A stretch of DNA of 64,000 bases from Synchiropus splendidus (Eukaryota; Chordata; Actinopteri; Syngnathiformes; Callionymidae): NCBI RefSeq assembly GCF_027744825.2, contig NC_071334.1, forward strand, positions 36,983,937 to 37,047,936, given 5' to 3'. Both the position numbers and the translations under genes were made by a program. Of this stretch, positions 27,301 through 40,435 are shown one piece after another. The first letter of the stretch is position 1; each line of letters opens with the position of its first letter. The notes below the pieces were generated by a model. The model was not told where the DNA came from. It made no database searches and worked only from the letters and a program-made list of their open reading frames with translations.

Positions 27301-29492
27301 ATGGTACGTAATAAAAGAATAATTTCCTTAAATGTCAATGGTCTGACTAACCCAGTTAAAAGAAGAATGACCAAACACATCCAACAATGCTATGCGACAC
27401 CATCAAGGCTGTCATGAGAGGGATTGAGTTCAAGAACAACTTATATAAAAAAGAAGAGAAGGATAAAATATGAGGAACTCCAAAAAACATTGACAGAGAC
27501 CGAAAGGAAAAAACAGTCAAGTGAGGATATAGAACTGATTGATCAGATTATAAGAATCAAAAAACAAATAGATGAATTATTAATTGAGGAACTGGAAAAA
27601 AAGATGAGGTTCTCCAAGCAAACATTCTATGAATCTGGATTCAAAGATTTTGGCAAAACGCCTGAGAATAATGCAAAGTAGAAATTCAATTCACAAAATC
27701 AAAGATCCCATCACTAAACAAGTAATATTAAATCCAGAGGAAATCAATGAAACCTTCAGAAAACACTATGAATCCCTGTACACACAAACCGCTACAGTTG
27801 ACACTAATGTCATTCAACAATATTTAAATACATCAGATCTCCCATCAATAGGCATAATACAAAACAAAGACCTTAATGCTCCTATAACACAGAAGGAACT
27901 GGATAAAGCTATTAGTAAATTTAAAAATAAAAAATGTCCAGGTAGCGATGGATATCCAAATGAATGGTACAAGGTCTTCAACAAAACACGGTCTCTTGTC
28001 TTATTCGACTCCTTTCATTACACTCTAAAAAATGGAAAGAAGCCGTTATAACAGTCATCCCCAAACAGGGCAAGGACTTAGAATCATGCAATTCTTACCG
28101 TCCTATATCTATCTTGAATGTGGACTATAAAATATTGACATCCATTATTACAAATAGAATGGTACAGTTTCTCAGAGAATTAATGAATGAAGATCAGACT
28201 GGCTTTATTAAAGATAAGATAATATTATACGGACTCTCCATAATATAGATCATATCAATAAAAACTATTTAAATGCATCACTTATTAGCTTAGACACTGA
28301 AAAGGCATTTGATCGAGTCAGTTGGACCTTTCTATTCAGTGTGTTGGAGAGATTTGGTTTTAACAACAACAGTCTTAAATCATTATACAGTAATCCTACA
28401 GCAAGACTAAGAATAAACGGACATATGTCTGGGAGGTTTGTGCTGTCCAGGGGTACAAGGCAGGGTTGCTGCCTCAGTCCCTCTCTCTTTGCACTTTTCA
28501 TAGAACCGTTGGCACAAACAATTAGGGAATGCCTGGAGCTAGAAGGTATTCAGTTTGGCACAGAAAAACACAGAGATAGATTTATATGGTCAGGAACTAA
28601 GCCAAGCATCAAATTAAGAACACTACAACTTCAAAAAGACAGTGGATTGGCAGTGCCAAAATCTTAAAGAATACTTCTATGCTGCTCAACTAAGATACAT
28701 TGTACAGTGGTGCTCCCCTGATTATGATGCAAAATGGAAAAGGATAGAGTCAAACTTGGGGCAAGTGCGCTTGGAAACTATGTTAGTAGAAAGAAACCTG
28801 ACAGAACAAATACTAAAGAGCAACATATTAAAAGAAACATTTAAAATATGGCAACATGTGACTAAAAGCATCATTTGGATGATGACTACAAACTTTTAAT
28901 CTGGCCATCCTCAAATTCAAAATTTATTCCAGCAAAATTAGATAGCACATTTGATAACTGGAGACATAAAGGGATTACGGCAATTTGTCAACTTGTAGAG
29001 GGGAACAACTTTAAAACATTTGAGAAAATTAAGAAAGAGTTCAAATTGGACAATGAAGATTTTTTCAGATACTTGCAGATTAGACATTTTTTCAACACTG
29101 ACATCAGACACAAACTTTCTCTTGAAGGAAATGAAATTGTTCAGGTGTGTGTAGAGGCTTATAAAGAAGTGCCGACAAAAATAGTCTCTAAAGTGTATGG
29201 GGGCTTACAGAAAAACAACGGTACAAACACACTGTATTTTAAAACAAAATGGACAAAATGGATACAAACATTCTGGGACAATGTTATAAATATTTTTGAG
29301 GAGATATTTGAATGTAATATTCTTAAGGACCCACAGATATGTTTGCTGGGACTCTTGCCCTCACAGGTGCAACAAGGTGATCAATATTTATTTAAAATCT
29401 TGATGCTTGCTGCTAATAAAGCTATTACAAGGAACTGGATGAAAACTGATGGACCTGATGTCCGAAGTTTGACTGACATTATGAAGAAATAA
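27301..29492 (+). pseudogene. L1 ORF2 relic, endonuclease and RT core deleted
   Basis: Starts VRNKRIISLNVNGLTNPVKR, the beginning of the endonuclease, then jumps near 27375 straight to the linker region. RT blocks follow: [82 protein letters not shown]. Near 28565 the frame jumps to the C-terminal region ([20 protein letters not shown]), so the YxDD catalytic motif is absent. The final open stretch (28875-29492) is the C-terminal domain. Several frameshifts as well. Confidence 0.88.
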
Positions 29493-29741
29493 GGCAGATG
29501 GAGCATTTGACCTCTCTGTTGAGACTGAAAACTGGATTGTACACAAAAAGATGGACAAGATGGAACATTTTTCAGCAAAGAAATCCAACCTTATCGTAAT
29601 TATAAGTTATTGTAATATCCCCAGTTTTTCTGTCTGTATTTTATTTTTATTTTATTGTTCTCTATGCCTTTTCTTAAATGTTATAAACCATTGTATGTAT
29701 CATTGTATGTATGTATCAAAAATAAACAGTAAAAAAGTAAA

Positions 29742-29754
29742 TAAAATGATTTAA
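29742..29754. repeat. L1 B target-site duplication, right
   Basis: TAAAATGATTTAA, identical to 25861-25873. Confidence 0.92.
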
Positions 29755-29950
29755 TGGTTCACGCTTTCACATCTTCGACACAGAAGGTCTCATTTTGATT
29801 ACAAATTCATTGTCAATCCATGTGATTGGTATCCTGATCGGTAGCAAAAACTCTGATTGGAGCATTGCTACCACAAATCTTTATCAGCACCTCAAACATC
29901 ATATGCCTGGTGATGCATCTTTGTTTTGTCATGGTTTTTACAAAATTAGC
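29755..29950. mobile_element. hAT-type MITE, right half
   Basis: The continuation of 25600-25873 after the L1. The part at 29870-29940 is the reverse complement of 36270-36357 (ACCATGACAAAACAAAG, CATCACCAGGCATATGA, GGTGCTGATAAAGATTTGTG). Confidence 0.65.
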
Positions 29951-31790
29951 AAGTCGAGTAGAAACATCGCCACTTCAGGATCAGATGAAAGCCTTTTGTA
30001 GCTCTCAGTTATTGGCAGGCTGTAAATGCATCTTCTATATTGACACTTTCCCAAATCTTGCTCTGTCATTCCATTCTTCTGCCATGATGTAAATAAAGGA
30101 ATTCGGCTCGCTGCCGAGGTCGCTCTGCCCTTCTGTCATAAAGTGTTGCGGTGGGGGTGGAGTTGGGGCAGTGATGCCACTCACAAAACACGCCTCCTGG
30201 TGGCTCGCCCGGAAAAAGTTACATAGTCCAAGGGAGCTTTTAACAGAGAGCTGGAAAGTCGACTCTGGGATTTTGGACTGTTGAAAATGAAACCTGTCAT
30301 CTCAAGAAATATAAAAATAATAAATTTATGTCTAAATATTACACACTGTTGCTTTAAAGTAACATGGGATACATTGGGGAGAGCAGACTGACGGCTCAAA
30401 TGAAACCCTAAGTCCAACCGGGAGAGAAGTCTGTCAGAAAAAAACAGGTTGTACGACTGATGTGAAAAATGTAATTTCTACACTTAGCTAAGTATTATAA
30501 TTAAACATAAACAAATAATGATGTTAGAGACAAACACCACTACTAAGTTTCATCATAAACATTTTCAAGATAGACTGTAATATAAGGAAAATGTATTCAT
30601 CGTGATAATAATTGTTGTCACTAAAATGACAACATTTCGTGTCACTAGCACTTAAAAGAAGGGGCCCATAATGTCATAACTGTCATAATGGGGAAAAAGG
30701 ACTTGCACATGACTGGAACTAAAATAAAAAAAGTCTGACATCTATGTTGGTAAGAGAACATGATCATAGCTTGAGTAGAGGAGAGAGGGAGGGGCATGGA
30801 AGAGGATCCTTTCAACATCCACTGAATGACCTGGATTTGTGAGGCAGATGCCAGAGCGCTTTACAGACAGCAACTGATACAACGTGCACTGAGTTCACAT
30901 TGATTTATGGTTTTGTGCTGAGAGCCATTTTGGTGAAACAGAATTTAATGAATCTACCATTGCTTTCACTTGAGGTGTTCATATAAGAGTTCTTTACACT
31001 CATTTCAACTCTGGTTGCAAGAAAATTCAGGTAAATTTCCAAGGAAACAAAAGGTCATAGATTTTGGAAATATTTCATATTGCAAGCTTTAAATTTGTAA
31101 GTATGAACAATAATTGGATATTATGGGACTGAATAGGAAATTAGGGATTATATTCAAGCAAAAAGTATATCCAGAAATCATAAGAAAATCAAGACAAAAT
31201 CTTTTAAATAGATTTATTTGTCAGCAAAACAGCATGAAACACACAGTAGCCCCAAGCCATTTTGAAAAAATGGGTTTACTCATTCAACTGTCTACTCTGG
31301 ACTCACAGGTTGTTTTATGTTTGTACGGTAAATAAAACTTCAATCAATTCTGGCCATGAAATACAACTCAGTAGATTATATGAACACAAACCATATCACA
31401 AAATAAGGCATGACACACCCTTTAATCATGCCCAAGGTCTTCCACAAAGCCATTGCCAGTTCCATTCAGATTTGTGCCTGTGTGACTCACATTGAGGGGG
31501 CATGTTTTGTAGCACGGAGCACCTCATCTTACACTCTGCTGAGATGAAATGAGATATACAGAGCAGTATTATTTCCTTAACTTTCCAATGCCTTTCAAGT
31601 CTGAGTGCTACAGAGGATACCCCCCGTCCCAGCCGCTGTCCCTGCACCATTTGAATGTGAACCGCATTGCGGAGTATTTATGAATTAACCTTAAAATGAG
31701 TCCCATGCTGACTGTGGCAGCCCAAACCACCAATAGCTTTAGCCGATTGGATTTTTAATAAAAAGGGCTCCTAAAATGCTGAGGTGATGA
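29951..31790. other. Intergenic
   Basis: No gene supported. The segment around 30130-30360, GC-richer at its start and ending ACACACTGTTGCTTTAAA, looks like an unclassified interspersed repeat. Confidence 0.35.
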
Positions 31791-31800
31791 TGGTTGTTGA

Positions 31801-32812
31801 TAGGGCTGAATTGTTATCATATCTACATGACGCGAAATGAGAAACAACAAACATATCAAATCTACCCTGGCTTGTCCTGCAATGTTTAAGCCGAGGCAGC
31901 TGCGAACGTCACTGTTGCGCACGGCCTTCAATGTGCAGCTTGACCAGCCAAACCTCCTTTCAAGTTTGCTATTGCTTGACAGCCGAAATCAGCCAATGAC
32001 AACCACCTGGGAAAGAGGGCAACGAGTGAGACAGACACTCACACATACTGAGTGGAGACTATGAACATGACAGCGAACTGCCAGTGTGGAGTCTGCACGT
32101 TCAACTGATTCAGTGGCCAAAAAGGTCTTTGTGTGTGGGAGGACAACTGGAAAGGCGCACCAGAGCGCTGACACATACACCAACAAACTATAATAGACTG
32201 TGGTCCCCGTCCCAAATCACTGGATAACGCCTTTGCCTGCCACCTCTTCAGGACCTGTATGCCTCTAGGACCCAGAGACGTGCAGGTCGGATCAGAGCCG
32301 ACCATCCTCATCCTGGTCATGGACTGTTTGTTCCTCTTCCCTCTGGCAGGAGGCTACGGTCGATCTAGACCAGAACCTCCCGTCACAGGAACAGCTTCTT
32401 CCCCTCGGCCGTCAGACTGTTGAATTCATGAACAGCCTTGTTGTTATTTTATTTTATTTTATTATTTATTTATTTTTGACTGCACCTTATTCCAAAACAC
32501 TTTCCTAGTTAGTGGGCTCCCCACTGACCATGGCAATAAATTTGATTCTGATTCTTCTGATTCGGAAATACTGATGATATTAATGAGGGTCGCTCGGATG
32601 CCTGCCGTTAGATCCTTGGAATGCACATGTGGTTCAAGGACTGAAAGGCAAGTCAAGAAAGCGAAAACTAACCTTTAAGTAAATGAAATAAATCCGTTGT
32701 CAAGGTCATCACCACATGTCAACTGATCTTGGCTATCCTACATCGTCTCGACATCGAGCTATCTGGCATGCTTTATCAAGATGTGAAATTTTGTCCATAT
32801 CGTTCAGCCCTA
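31801..32812. mobile_element. hAT element with perfect TSD
   Basis: 1012 bp bounded by TAGGGCTGAA and its exact reverse complement TTCAGCCCTA. The flanks are GTTGTTGA at 31793-31800 and 32813-32820, a perfect 8-bp duplication. No transposase frame is visible. A LINE 3' fragment (32235-32563) sits inside it. Confidence 0.9.
32235..32563 (+). mobile_element. CR1/L2-type LINE 3' fragment
   Basis: Corresponds to 19708-20045 of the near-complete LINE: TGCCACCTCTTCAGGACCTG through the CCTCGGCCGTCAGA region to a GGCAATAAATTTGATTCTG end with an imperfect hexamer tail. Severely 5'-truncated, as is common for this clade. Confidence 0.92.
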
Positions 32813-33059
32813 GTTGTTGAGCACCTTACATCTTGGATTTCACCGTTGTATCACTGACACGCCATGGCAATGCAGCTCCAAAAGGATGCATATGGTCCAT
32901 GTATTTTGACTGTCGTAAGCCTAGATGAGAATATGACTTTTATTTCCCTTTCAAACAATCCACAGACCAAGGATGTGCAGTACCGTGGACAGAGGACCAA
33001 ATGGATCACCCTCAGTGGTGATCCGTCGCACTACTACTATACTATATTATAATATATTT

Positions 33060-33899
33060 TAGGGATGCTCTGATGAGGATTTTTGCTGTCGATCATCAAT
33101 ACCGATCAACAATACTGATCACATGGACTGACAATAAATTTGTGTACATAATGTGAAAAAATGAACTTTCATTTTTAATTCAGACATGTTTTTATATTTT
33201 TCTTCAAGGTGGCAAAAATAGAAAAACCTTGCTGAATGCAGCAATTATTCTGTCAAAATGATAACTGAAAAAAGTGTGACGTCGCAGGTGAATTTCTCGA
33301 GACTGTGCTATGTCTGTGAAATACTTACATACTGTAGCGGGACTCCGAGACAGAAAGTGCCGCATTTATGAAAGTTTCCACTCCGGTTGTTTTCAGAAGT
33401 TTCAGATTCAGGTGGCTAACAACACCGCACTTGACTCCAAAACGTCGATGAATCCAGTCGTTTTATATGAAAACGACACCTGAGAAAGGCTGGTCATCAA
33501 GCTCAGTGAAATTATGAATAATTTCTTAACATTCTGAATGTCATACTCTGATCCACGGGTGTTGCTAAGCGTCAGCTGCACTAACAGCCTGCTGCTGAGG
33601 AACTTGCGATCTCACTTTCATGAGCCCAGAAAACTCTCCGCGCCACGTCAAATGGTGTGTTTCATTTGAAGGCGCTTACCAGCACAGCATTTTCCCGTAC
33701 ATGTGCTGCAGGATGCAAACTCTACATGAAAGACTGAAAAAAGCTCCACAGCAGACATACCACTGCTTAGTGAGCAGCTAGTAGGGAGGATCAGATGCAT
33801 CACAACAAGCAGGGATTCATCAGAGTGCTGGCTGTCACACATGATCAGTTGTTGTCACACCGAAATTGATCGGTGACCGATCAAATTGGAGTATCCTTA
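33060..33899. mobile_element. hAT-type MITE, TAGGGATGC family
   Basis: 840 bp from TAGGGATGCTCTGATGAGG to AGTATCCTTA, with flanks ATATATTT (33052-33059) and GTATATTT (33900-33907), 7 of 8. The interior shares sequence with the elements at 25600, 36357 and 40028 (CTGTCTCGGAGTCCCGCTAC read on the minus strand, TGAGCAGCTAGTAGGGAGGA). Confidence 0.82.
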
Positions 33900-33907
33900 G
33901 TATATTT

Positions 33908-35766
33908 CAATGACCTCTGTTTGCTTTAGTAAAGATTATGCTAAAATAAAATTCCTATGCTATATTTAAGTTCCCTAAGTAGAACCAACCTTCAACTTCA
34001 AGATTCCCATTGATTCCTATGGGAACTTTCATTTTTGAAAAACTTTGCAATCCACATGTCAGCCCAATTATTTTAGTATTTTGGGGTATTTGTATTGAGA
34101 AAATGGTCAGAGCAGCTGATGGGTCAAGTGTTTTGGTTAATCTCAATACTACCTCATAGCTGCTGTCCAAACATTTAGTAAAGCATACAGTTAAAGCAGA
34201 CGTGAATGAGCAGATGAGTGGTTGCACAGTGAAGTCATGTAAGTCAAGGAGTCATCTGATTTCATTGGCGCCGGGGAACACAACTGCTGGGCCTTGATCT
34301 CCCAACACGAGTGGAGACGAGACTGACAAAACTGCTAAAATTAAATCCAATAGTAACGTATCTGAAAGTGATAGTGTGACCTTTTGCCAACCGCTTCATC
34401 TTTCCATTCCCCTCTTGGCTTCTATGAATCACAAAAGCCAGTACACCAGTGATGTCCCCAGGAATCAAATGCATGAATGAATGTTTCTCTCCGCAGAATC
34501 AGAACGTCACAGTGACCTTGTGTCCCACCTGACTAAATTTACACGCACCTATTTTTGAGGAGGCTGAAGTAAATCTAACCTCGGGGGTTCAGTTGCACTG
34601 AAGGCATGGACGCTGACTCTTTACAAAGAGGTTGACCAAACTGTAGAGGACAAATTGAGTCCAGTAGCTTTCTGCTCTTTTGGACATCAGTGCAAACGGT
34701 TCGTTACATCGGCCAGGTACCAGTTTGATGCAAAAATTTTGGAATTTCTGGATGTATTGTGAGTGATGTTCAGCTCGATTTTGAAATCTATGTGAACACG
34801 CACTTGGTTGTTCAGAGTAAGATTAATAATTTTGTCAACTAATGAGCTGAAGGTTAGAACAAAAATTTTGGTATAATATTCGGTTTGGCAAAATGCAAGT
34901 AGGGTCTCAACACTTTGCGGCCAGTGCAAAATTAAAAAGTGAGGCAGGGTAGGCTGGTCAAAAATATCTATATGCCGAACAGTATCAATACTAGTGCTGT
35001 TTGGCAATTAAAAAACTGTACATTTAATTTTGGGCTGTAATGAATTTAATCTCGGATTTAATCTCACCTAAAATTGTTGAGAAAACTCATCAACTTGATA
35101 ATTTAATTTAAGTGTATTATATTATTGAGGCAGATAAAAAGACTAACACATATAAGAAGAAAAAAAATCTTTATAGAGCTTCCAACAGGTGCAGCTCCAA
35201 ACATTGACATATAGTAGAATTTCATGGCACGAAATTTTGTGGAATAAAATAAATGCTAAAAGAGAATAAAAAATATTTTACATGGCTTCTTTTTTGTGAT
35301 GTTTTTTTTACTTTGTGCAATTAATTTTAGCAAACCTATTTTCACTACTATCGCTCAAACCCCCAGCATAAAATGGTTCCTACCAATCAATTTACTTTGG
35401 GGTCTGTGTCTTGGATGCTATTTTCTGCATAATCGTGATGACTCACGAGTCTCTGATCAGCCATTTCTTTTCTTCACGGTTTCGTCAGATCTTCGAAGCA
35501 CCGAGCACTTGCCAGAAGCTATAGTCACAATGAACTGCAGTGGAAGAAAGCTCTATGAACCACAGCTCAAAATAAATTAAAGTAATGAATCCCTTTTGCC
35601 GTCCTTTCTGTGTAAATTCTGTGTTCGTGTAAATTATTCTTTCTTTTCTAATAATTGTAGTTTCTAATTTAAAAAAATGAGTATGTAACATAGAACTTCA
35701 ATTTACAAACATTTTAAAACTAACATCACTATTATTGAGAAATCGATAATGAAAAATAAAAAATAC
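33908..35766. other. Intergenic
   Basis: No gene seen. A hAT-like end (TAGTGCTGTTTGGCAATTAA) near 34993 suggests another old element whose other end I could not place. Confidence 0.35.
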
Positions 35767-36180
35767 TAGGGATTCTCCGATTGATCAGTCACGAATTGTG
35801 ATCAGCCAATTACAGCGTCATTGCTACTATTGCTGTATTGCTGCTACTACCTGTCATTGCCGGTCCCAATAACTTATAATGTGCGACAGCCGGCGTTCTG
35901 ATGAAGCCCCACAGGTCGTGGTGTGTCAGATCCTCCCTACCCGCTGCTCACTCAGCAGCAGCATGTCGGCTGTGAAGGTTCTTTCAATCCGTCATGTAAG
36001 GTAAGCATCCTGCAGCACATGCACCAGAAAATGCTGTGCAGGGAAGCGCGTTAAAATGAAATGCACCATTTAATGCACCAGCATTCGACGGAGAGTTTTC
36101 CAGGCTCACAAAGTGAGAAGAGAAGAGAAGAAGTAACTATTAATAGCTAGCTGGATAACAAGCCTTTCTCAGGTGACGGA
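35767..36180. mobile_element. hAT-type MITE fragment, TAGGGATTC family
   Basis: Begins TAGGGATTCTCCGATTGATC. Its interior (TGATGAAGCCCCACAGG, CCGCTGCTCACTCAGCAGC) resembles the minus strand of 33600-33830 and 40240-40330. The right end is not clear. Confidence 0.6.
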
Positions 36181-36356
36181 CACGGAAATAGGCCTGCAAG
36201 ATTCAGGGGAAAATATGAATCACGATTGATATCATGATTCTCTGCCACGATTTTTTTTCCTTGTGAAATACGTAGTTTATTGCACACATAAACCATGACA
36301 AAACAAAGTTGCATCACCAGGCATATGACGTTCGAGGTGCTGATAAAGATTTGTGG

Positions 36357-36764
36357 TAGGGATGCTCTGATCAGGATCAGGATCCATCGATGTTTTGGAG
36401 TCATGTGCGGCGTTCGTCAGCCACCAAAAACTGTTGAAAACATTTCCACTGAAGTGGAAACTTTCATAAATGCAGTGCTCTCTGTCTTAGAGTCCCACTA
36501 CAGTGTGTAAATATTTCACGGACACAGCAAAGTCTCTAGACATTCACCTGCGACATCTCACATCAAATTAAATGTTTTTCAGTTGTTCTTTTGACAGAAG
36601 AGTTGCTGCATTTAGCAAGATTTTTCAATTTTTGCCACCTTGAAGAGGTATATAAAAGTGTGTCAGAATTTTAAAAAAAAATCACATCATGTACACAGAA
36701 GGTCTCATCATTTTGATTACAAATTGTCAATCCATGTGATCGGGATGTGCTCGGAGCATCCCTA
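36357..36764. mobile_element. hAT-type MITE, TAGGGATGC family
   Basis: Begins TAGGGATGCTCTGATCAGG and ends GCTCGGAGCATCCCTA, an inverted pair. The interior matches 25650-25860. The flanks do not show a clear 8-bp duplication. Confidence 0.72.
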
Positions 36765-38553
36765 TTAAAAAGCTTAAGCAAGTGATGAACAGGTTGAAGG
36801 TTTTACAATCAAAAATTGTATTTTTGGAAGAAACACACACGGTAGAGGAAGACACTGTAAAAATTAAAAGGATATGGGAAGGACAGGTGTTGTCTGCTAC
36901 ATTCTAGTCGCTCATTCTTCACCCTTCAGAGTGCAAAATATAACCTAAGATCCTGTCAGTCGATATGTTATGGTTCAAGGTTTTATGATGTCATGGTTGC
37001 TTAATTTGATAAATGTCTACGGGCCTGATGAGGATGATCCTATGTTCTATAACAAACTGTTTCTTTTAATTGCTACTCTTCTGGGTCGGTACATCATATC
37101 TGGGTAATATAATTTAACTCTTTGTCCGAAGAAAGACAGATCATCTGGCATAGATAACACAAATCTACTATGAATCTAGTAGACATCTGGAGGCAGCACA
37201 ACCCAAATGCAATAGATTATTCTTGTCATTCCAAAACACATCAATCGTACTTCTGCATAGACTTTATATTAGTTTCAGCTTTACTGGTTTCCAGCGTAGT
37301 GGACTGCCATCACGGTAGTATTGTTATATCTGACCACGCTGCTGTGTCTTTAACATATACGGCTCCAAAGAGATTGAAGGGTCCCCCAAAGTGGCGGTTT
37401 CAGACAAATTGGCTTCTTGATCCCGAGTTTGTGGAGTTTCTAAGATCAACAAATTGATGTTTATTTTGAAATGAACACTTCGCAGACCTCTGCTAGTATA
37501 GGACGGGAGGCTTTTAAGACATTTATCAGGGGTCAAATTATTAGTTTCACTGCACAAAAACATAAAAGTCTAGGTTTGAAATGGAAAAGTTGGACCAGAA
37601 AATAAAGTACTGGAGAAAGAAGTAAATGAAAATGGGTCTACATACACAGGCAGAATGACTTATACGTAGGTCACAATATAACAAAATGTCTGCTGACAAA
37701 GCAGCTGCTAGTATATTGAGGCTCAAACAATCATATTATGATCAAGGGGAGAAGCCAGGGAGGTTATTGGCATGGTGCATCAAGCAACAACAGTCAGAAA
37801 GTGTCATCAATTCGATTCAGGACACAAGTGGAAATACTACTGTGGATCCGGTAGAAATTAAAAAGGCATTTTAAGATTTTTACAAAAAATTGTATTGGTC
37901 TGATATTTCATTTGATTCAGAGATACAAGAACAATTTCTGAATGGCTACCTTCTATTTCAGAAGAAGTAGAGGAAACCTGACCACATCAGAAATATCGGA
38001 GGCCATCAATGGCATGCAAGCAGTGAAAGTATCGGGGCCAGATGGTTTACCGATAAATATTTTTTTTAAATGTAAAGACAAATGCTGCTCGACTCTTTCC
38101 AGAGTGGCCTTCTTCCCCCGTCGATGAGAAGTGCATTAAATACGCTATTACCAAAATGAGGAAAACCAAGCACAAAGTGTGAAAATATGCATCCTATTAG
38201 CCTTTTAAATTCTGATATGATTATATGGAGGGCTTAAATATCCCAATATGAGATGGAACTATTGGGCTGCTCAAATGAGAACTATTATGTTTTATTTTGA
38301 AGGGTAGGCAACCGAGTTGGATTTAAAATCCTGCATGTTAAATTCAGAGTTATCATTAGATGACTTTAAACATTTGAGGAAGAATGCAACTCATCCTACT
38401 GTGAGGAATATGATCAATGTGTGGTTTGATGTCCAGAAATTTGGGGGTATTTCTAAGCGTTTGTCTCTCTTTTGCCCTATACGGGGCAACGTAAATTTCA
38501 AACCAGAAATGTCCAATGCAGGTTTTCGATCACAGGGAGTAAGGGGTTTAAAG

Positions 38554-39727
38554 TACGGTTGCACCGATCCCACTTTTATGGTCCCGATACGATACCGATA
38601 CTTGGGCATGGCGAATCGACCAATACCGATCCAATACCAAATATTAACATACAGTACAATGGGTGATGCATAGAGTAAAACAATTTAAACAATGAAGTTT
38701 TTTTTACTATTTACCAGAATTTTGGTTAAAACAACCAACCTTTGAAAACTCAAAATAAATATAAAATAAAATATAATATGTGCAAAACAGAGAAAGTATG
38801 TGTAACTCAAGCAGTAAACAGTGATAATACGGAACCATAGTCCAAACAACCCTGGGAATGTCAAGCTCTGTATGTGATCACGAAAACATAAAATTGGCAA
38901 TTTGGGGAAGAGTTTAGATTTCCCTGCATTGAACAAAAAAATCAAGCATCTTAACATCTGAACATTACAACAGCGGATGCTCACTGAAATGCATTGATAA
39001 ATTCTTCCTCAAACTTCCTGGGTGGCTTCTAGAGATGCTCTAGTTCAAATCTAGACCAGTGGAATAGTGGTCAACCTACGGAATTCTCCAAAATATCAAT
39101 ATAAATATGTACACATCCATATTCAATAAGCAGGATTTTCAAAAGGTTTTTACTTAAATTACACATGAAATTGAGTTCTAACTTCCTAGGTGTCTTTCGC
39201 GAGACCAATTAGTTGGATTTTCAAAAACAATAAGTTATATTTCCGTGCCTTTTACTTTCAAATCAGCTTAGTTTTGGCATTACCGTAATACTTACATTAC
39301 ACGAGCACTGTGGAATTGCGAAATGCAGGCATCACTCCGGTATTAAGTTGGTGATATTAAATTTTGTGGCGTCACTCCCTCCCCTCGAAACATTCTCTTT
39401 GCATAAACTGCATGTCGCTGCGCCATCGCCTGACATCAACGTGTGCACAAAAAGAAAGCCCCGTGGATCGGTTAGAGTTAGATACCCAATCCTACTTTGT
39501 GGGGCTGGATCAGGATCGGGAAAATGATATTAAACATCTTTTTCATCATCGATTGCTCAATGAAGCACTTCCCTCAACACACACGCGTGCAGCGCATTCA
39601 ATCACTGAAGTCTGCGAGGACTCCCAGGATCGGCTCCGGATCTGCAATTTTTCAGCGATGCCCAATAGCACCATAAGTGGTAGTATCGAGTTGATGCCTG
39701 ATGCCAGGATCGGATCGTGTATCCCTA
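38554..39727. mobile_element. hAT element inside L1 C
   Basis: 1174 bp from TACGGTTGCACCGATCC to GGATCGTGTATCCCTA, inverted-repeat ends with some mismatches. The flanks GTTTAAAG at 38546-38553 and 39728-39735 are identical. The interior is non-coding apart from chance frames. Confidence 0.88.
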
Positions 39728-40027
39728 GTTTAAAGTCAATCCAATATGTACGTTATGATGAAATATTTATGTAATTTGAGGAATTGTCAGCTACTTGTGG
39801 CATTCCGAGGAAGCATTTCTTTAAATATCCCCAGCTGAGAAGTTATATTTCAGCTGCAGAAAATAGTGTTCTGACCAAACCTAGTCTTTCCACTCTGGAA
39901 GAAGGGCTGATTAAAAATTGTCATGGAAAGGTTTTAATTTCTTTTTGGTATGATTTCCTTGTTCCTTGGTAAGGATTAGACTGAAGCTTGTGCCAAGGCC
40001 CAAACACAAATTTGAAGTTGCTACAAT

Positions 40028-40435
40028 TAGGAATGCTACAAGGGTTTTTGCTGCCGATCACCTATACCGATCAGCCAGAGTGCCGTGTGAAAACATCAAC
40101 AATTAAATCATTTTAAGAAGGCAAAAAAATAAAAAAAATAAAAACTTTGCAGAATGCAGCAACTATTCCCTGCATAGCATTGTCCCGTGCATGTGCCACA
40201 GGATGTAAACTTCACATGACAGATTGAAAGAACTTTCACGGCATACATGCTGCTGCCCAGTGAGCAGCGAGCAGGGAGGAGCGGACGCATCACAACCGGC
40301 GGGGCTTCATCAGAACGCCAGCTGTCACACGAGATTGGTTGTTGTGATCGGCAATGACGGGAAGTGATCTGCATTCACCAATCACACTGAAAGCGGCCAA
40401 TCATGATCAGTGACCGATCTGTCGGCGCATCCCTA
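40028..40435. mobile_element. hAT-type MITE inside L1 C
   Basis: 408 bp ending in GGCGCATCCCTA, starting TAGGAATGC, with identical 8-bp flanks GCTACAAT at 40020-40027 and 40436-40443. Same family as 33060-33899. Confidence 0.88.

Larger units (their letters stand above)
25874..29741 (+). mobile_element. L1 copy B, internally deleted
   Basis: An L1-type retrotransposon starting GGGGGACTTCCGGCTTGC and ending in an A-rich tail, flanked by a 13-bp perfect duplication. It has a broken ORF1 (26035-27004) and an ORF2 (from 27301). The endonuclease is almost wholly deleted, and a second deletion takes out the RT catalytic block. Inactive. Confidence 0.92.
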
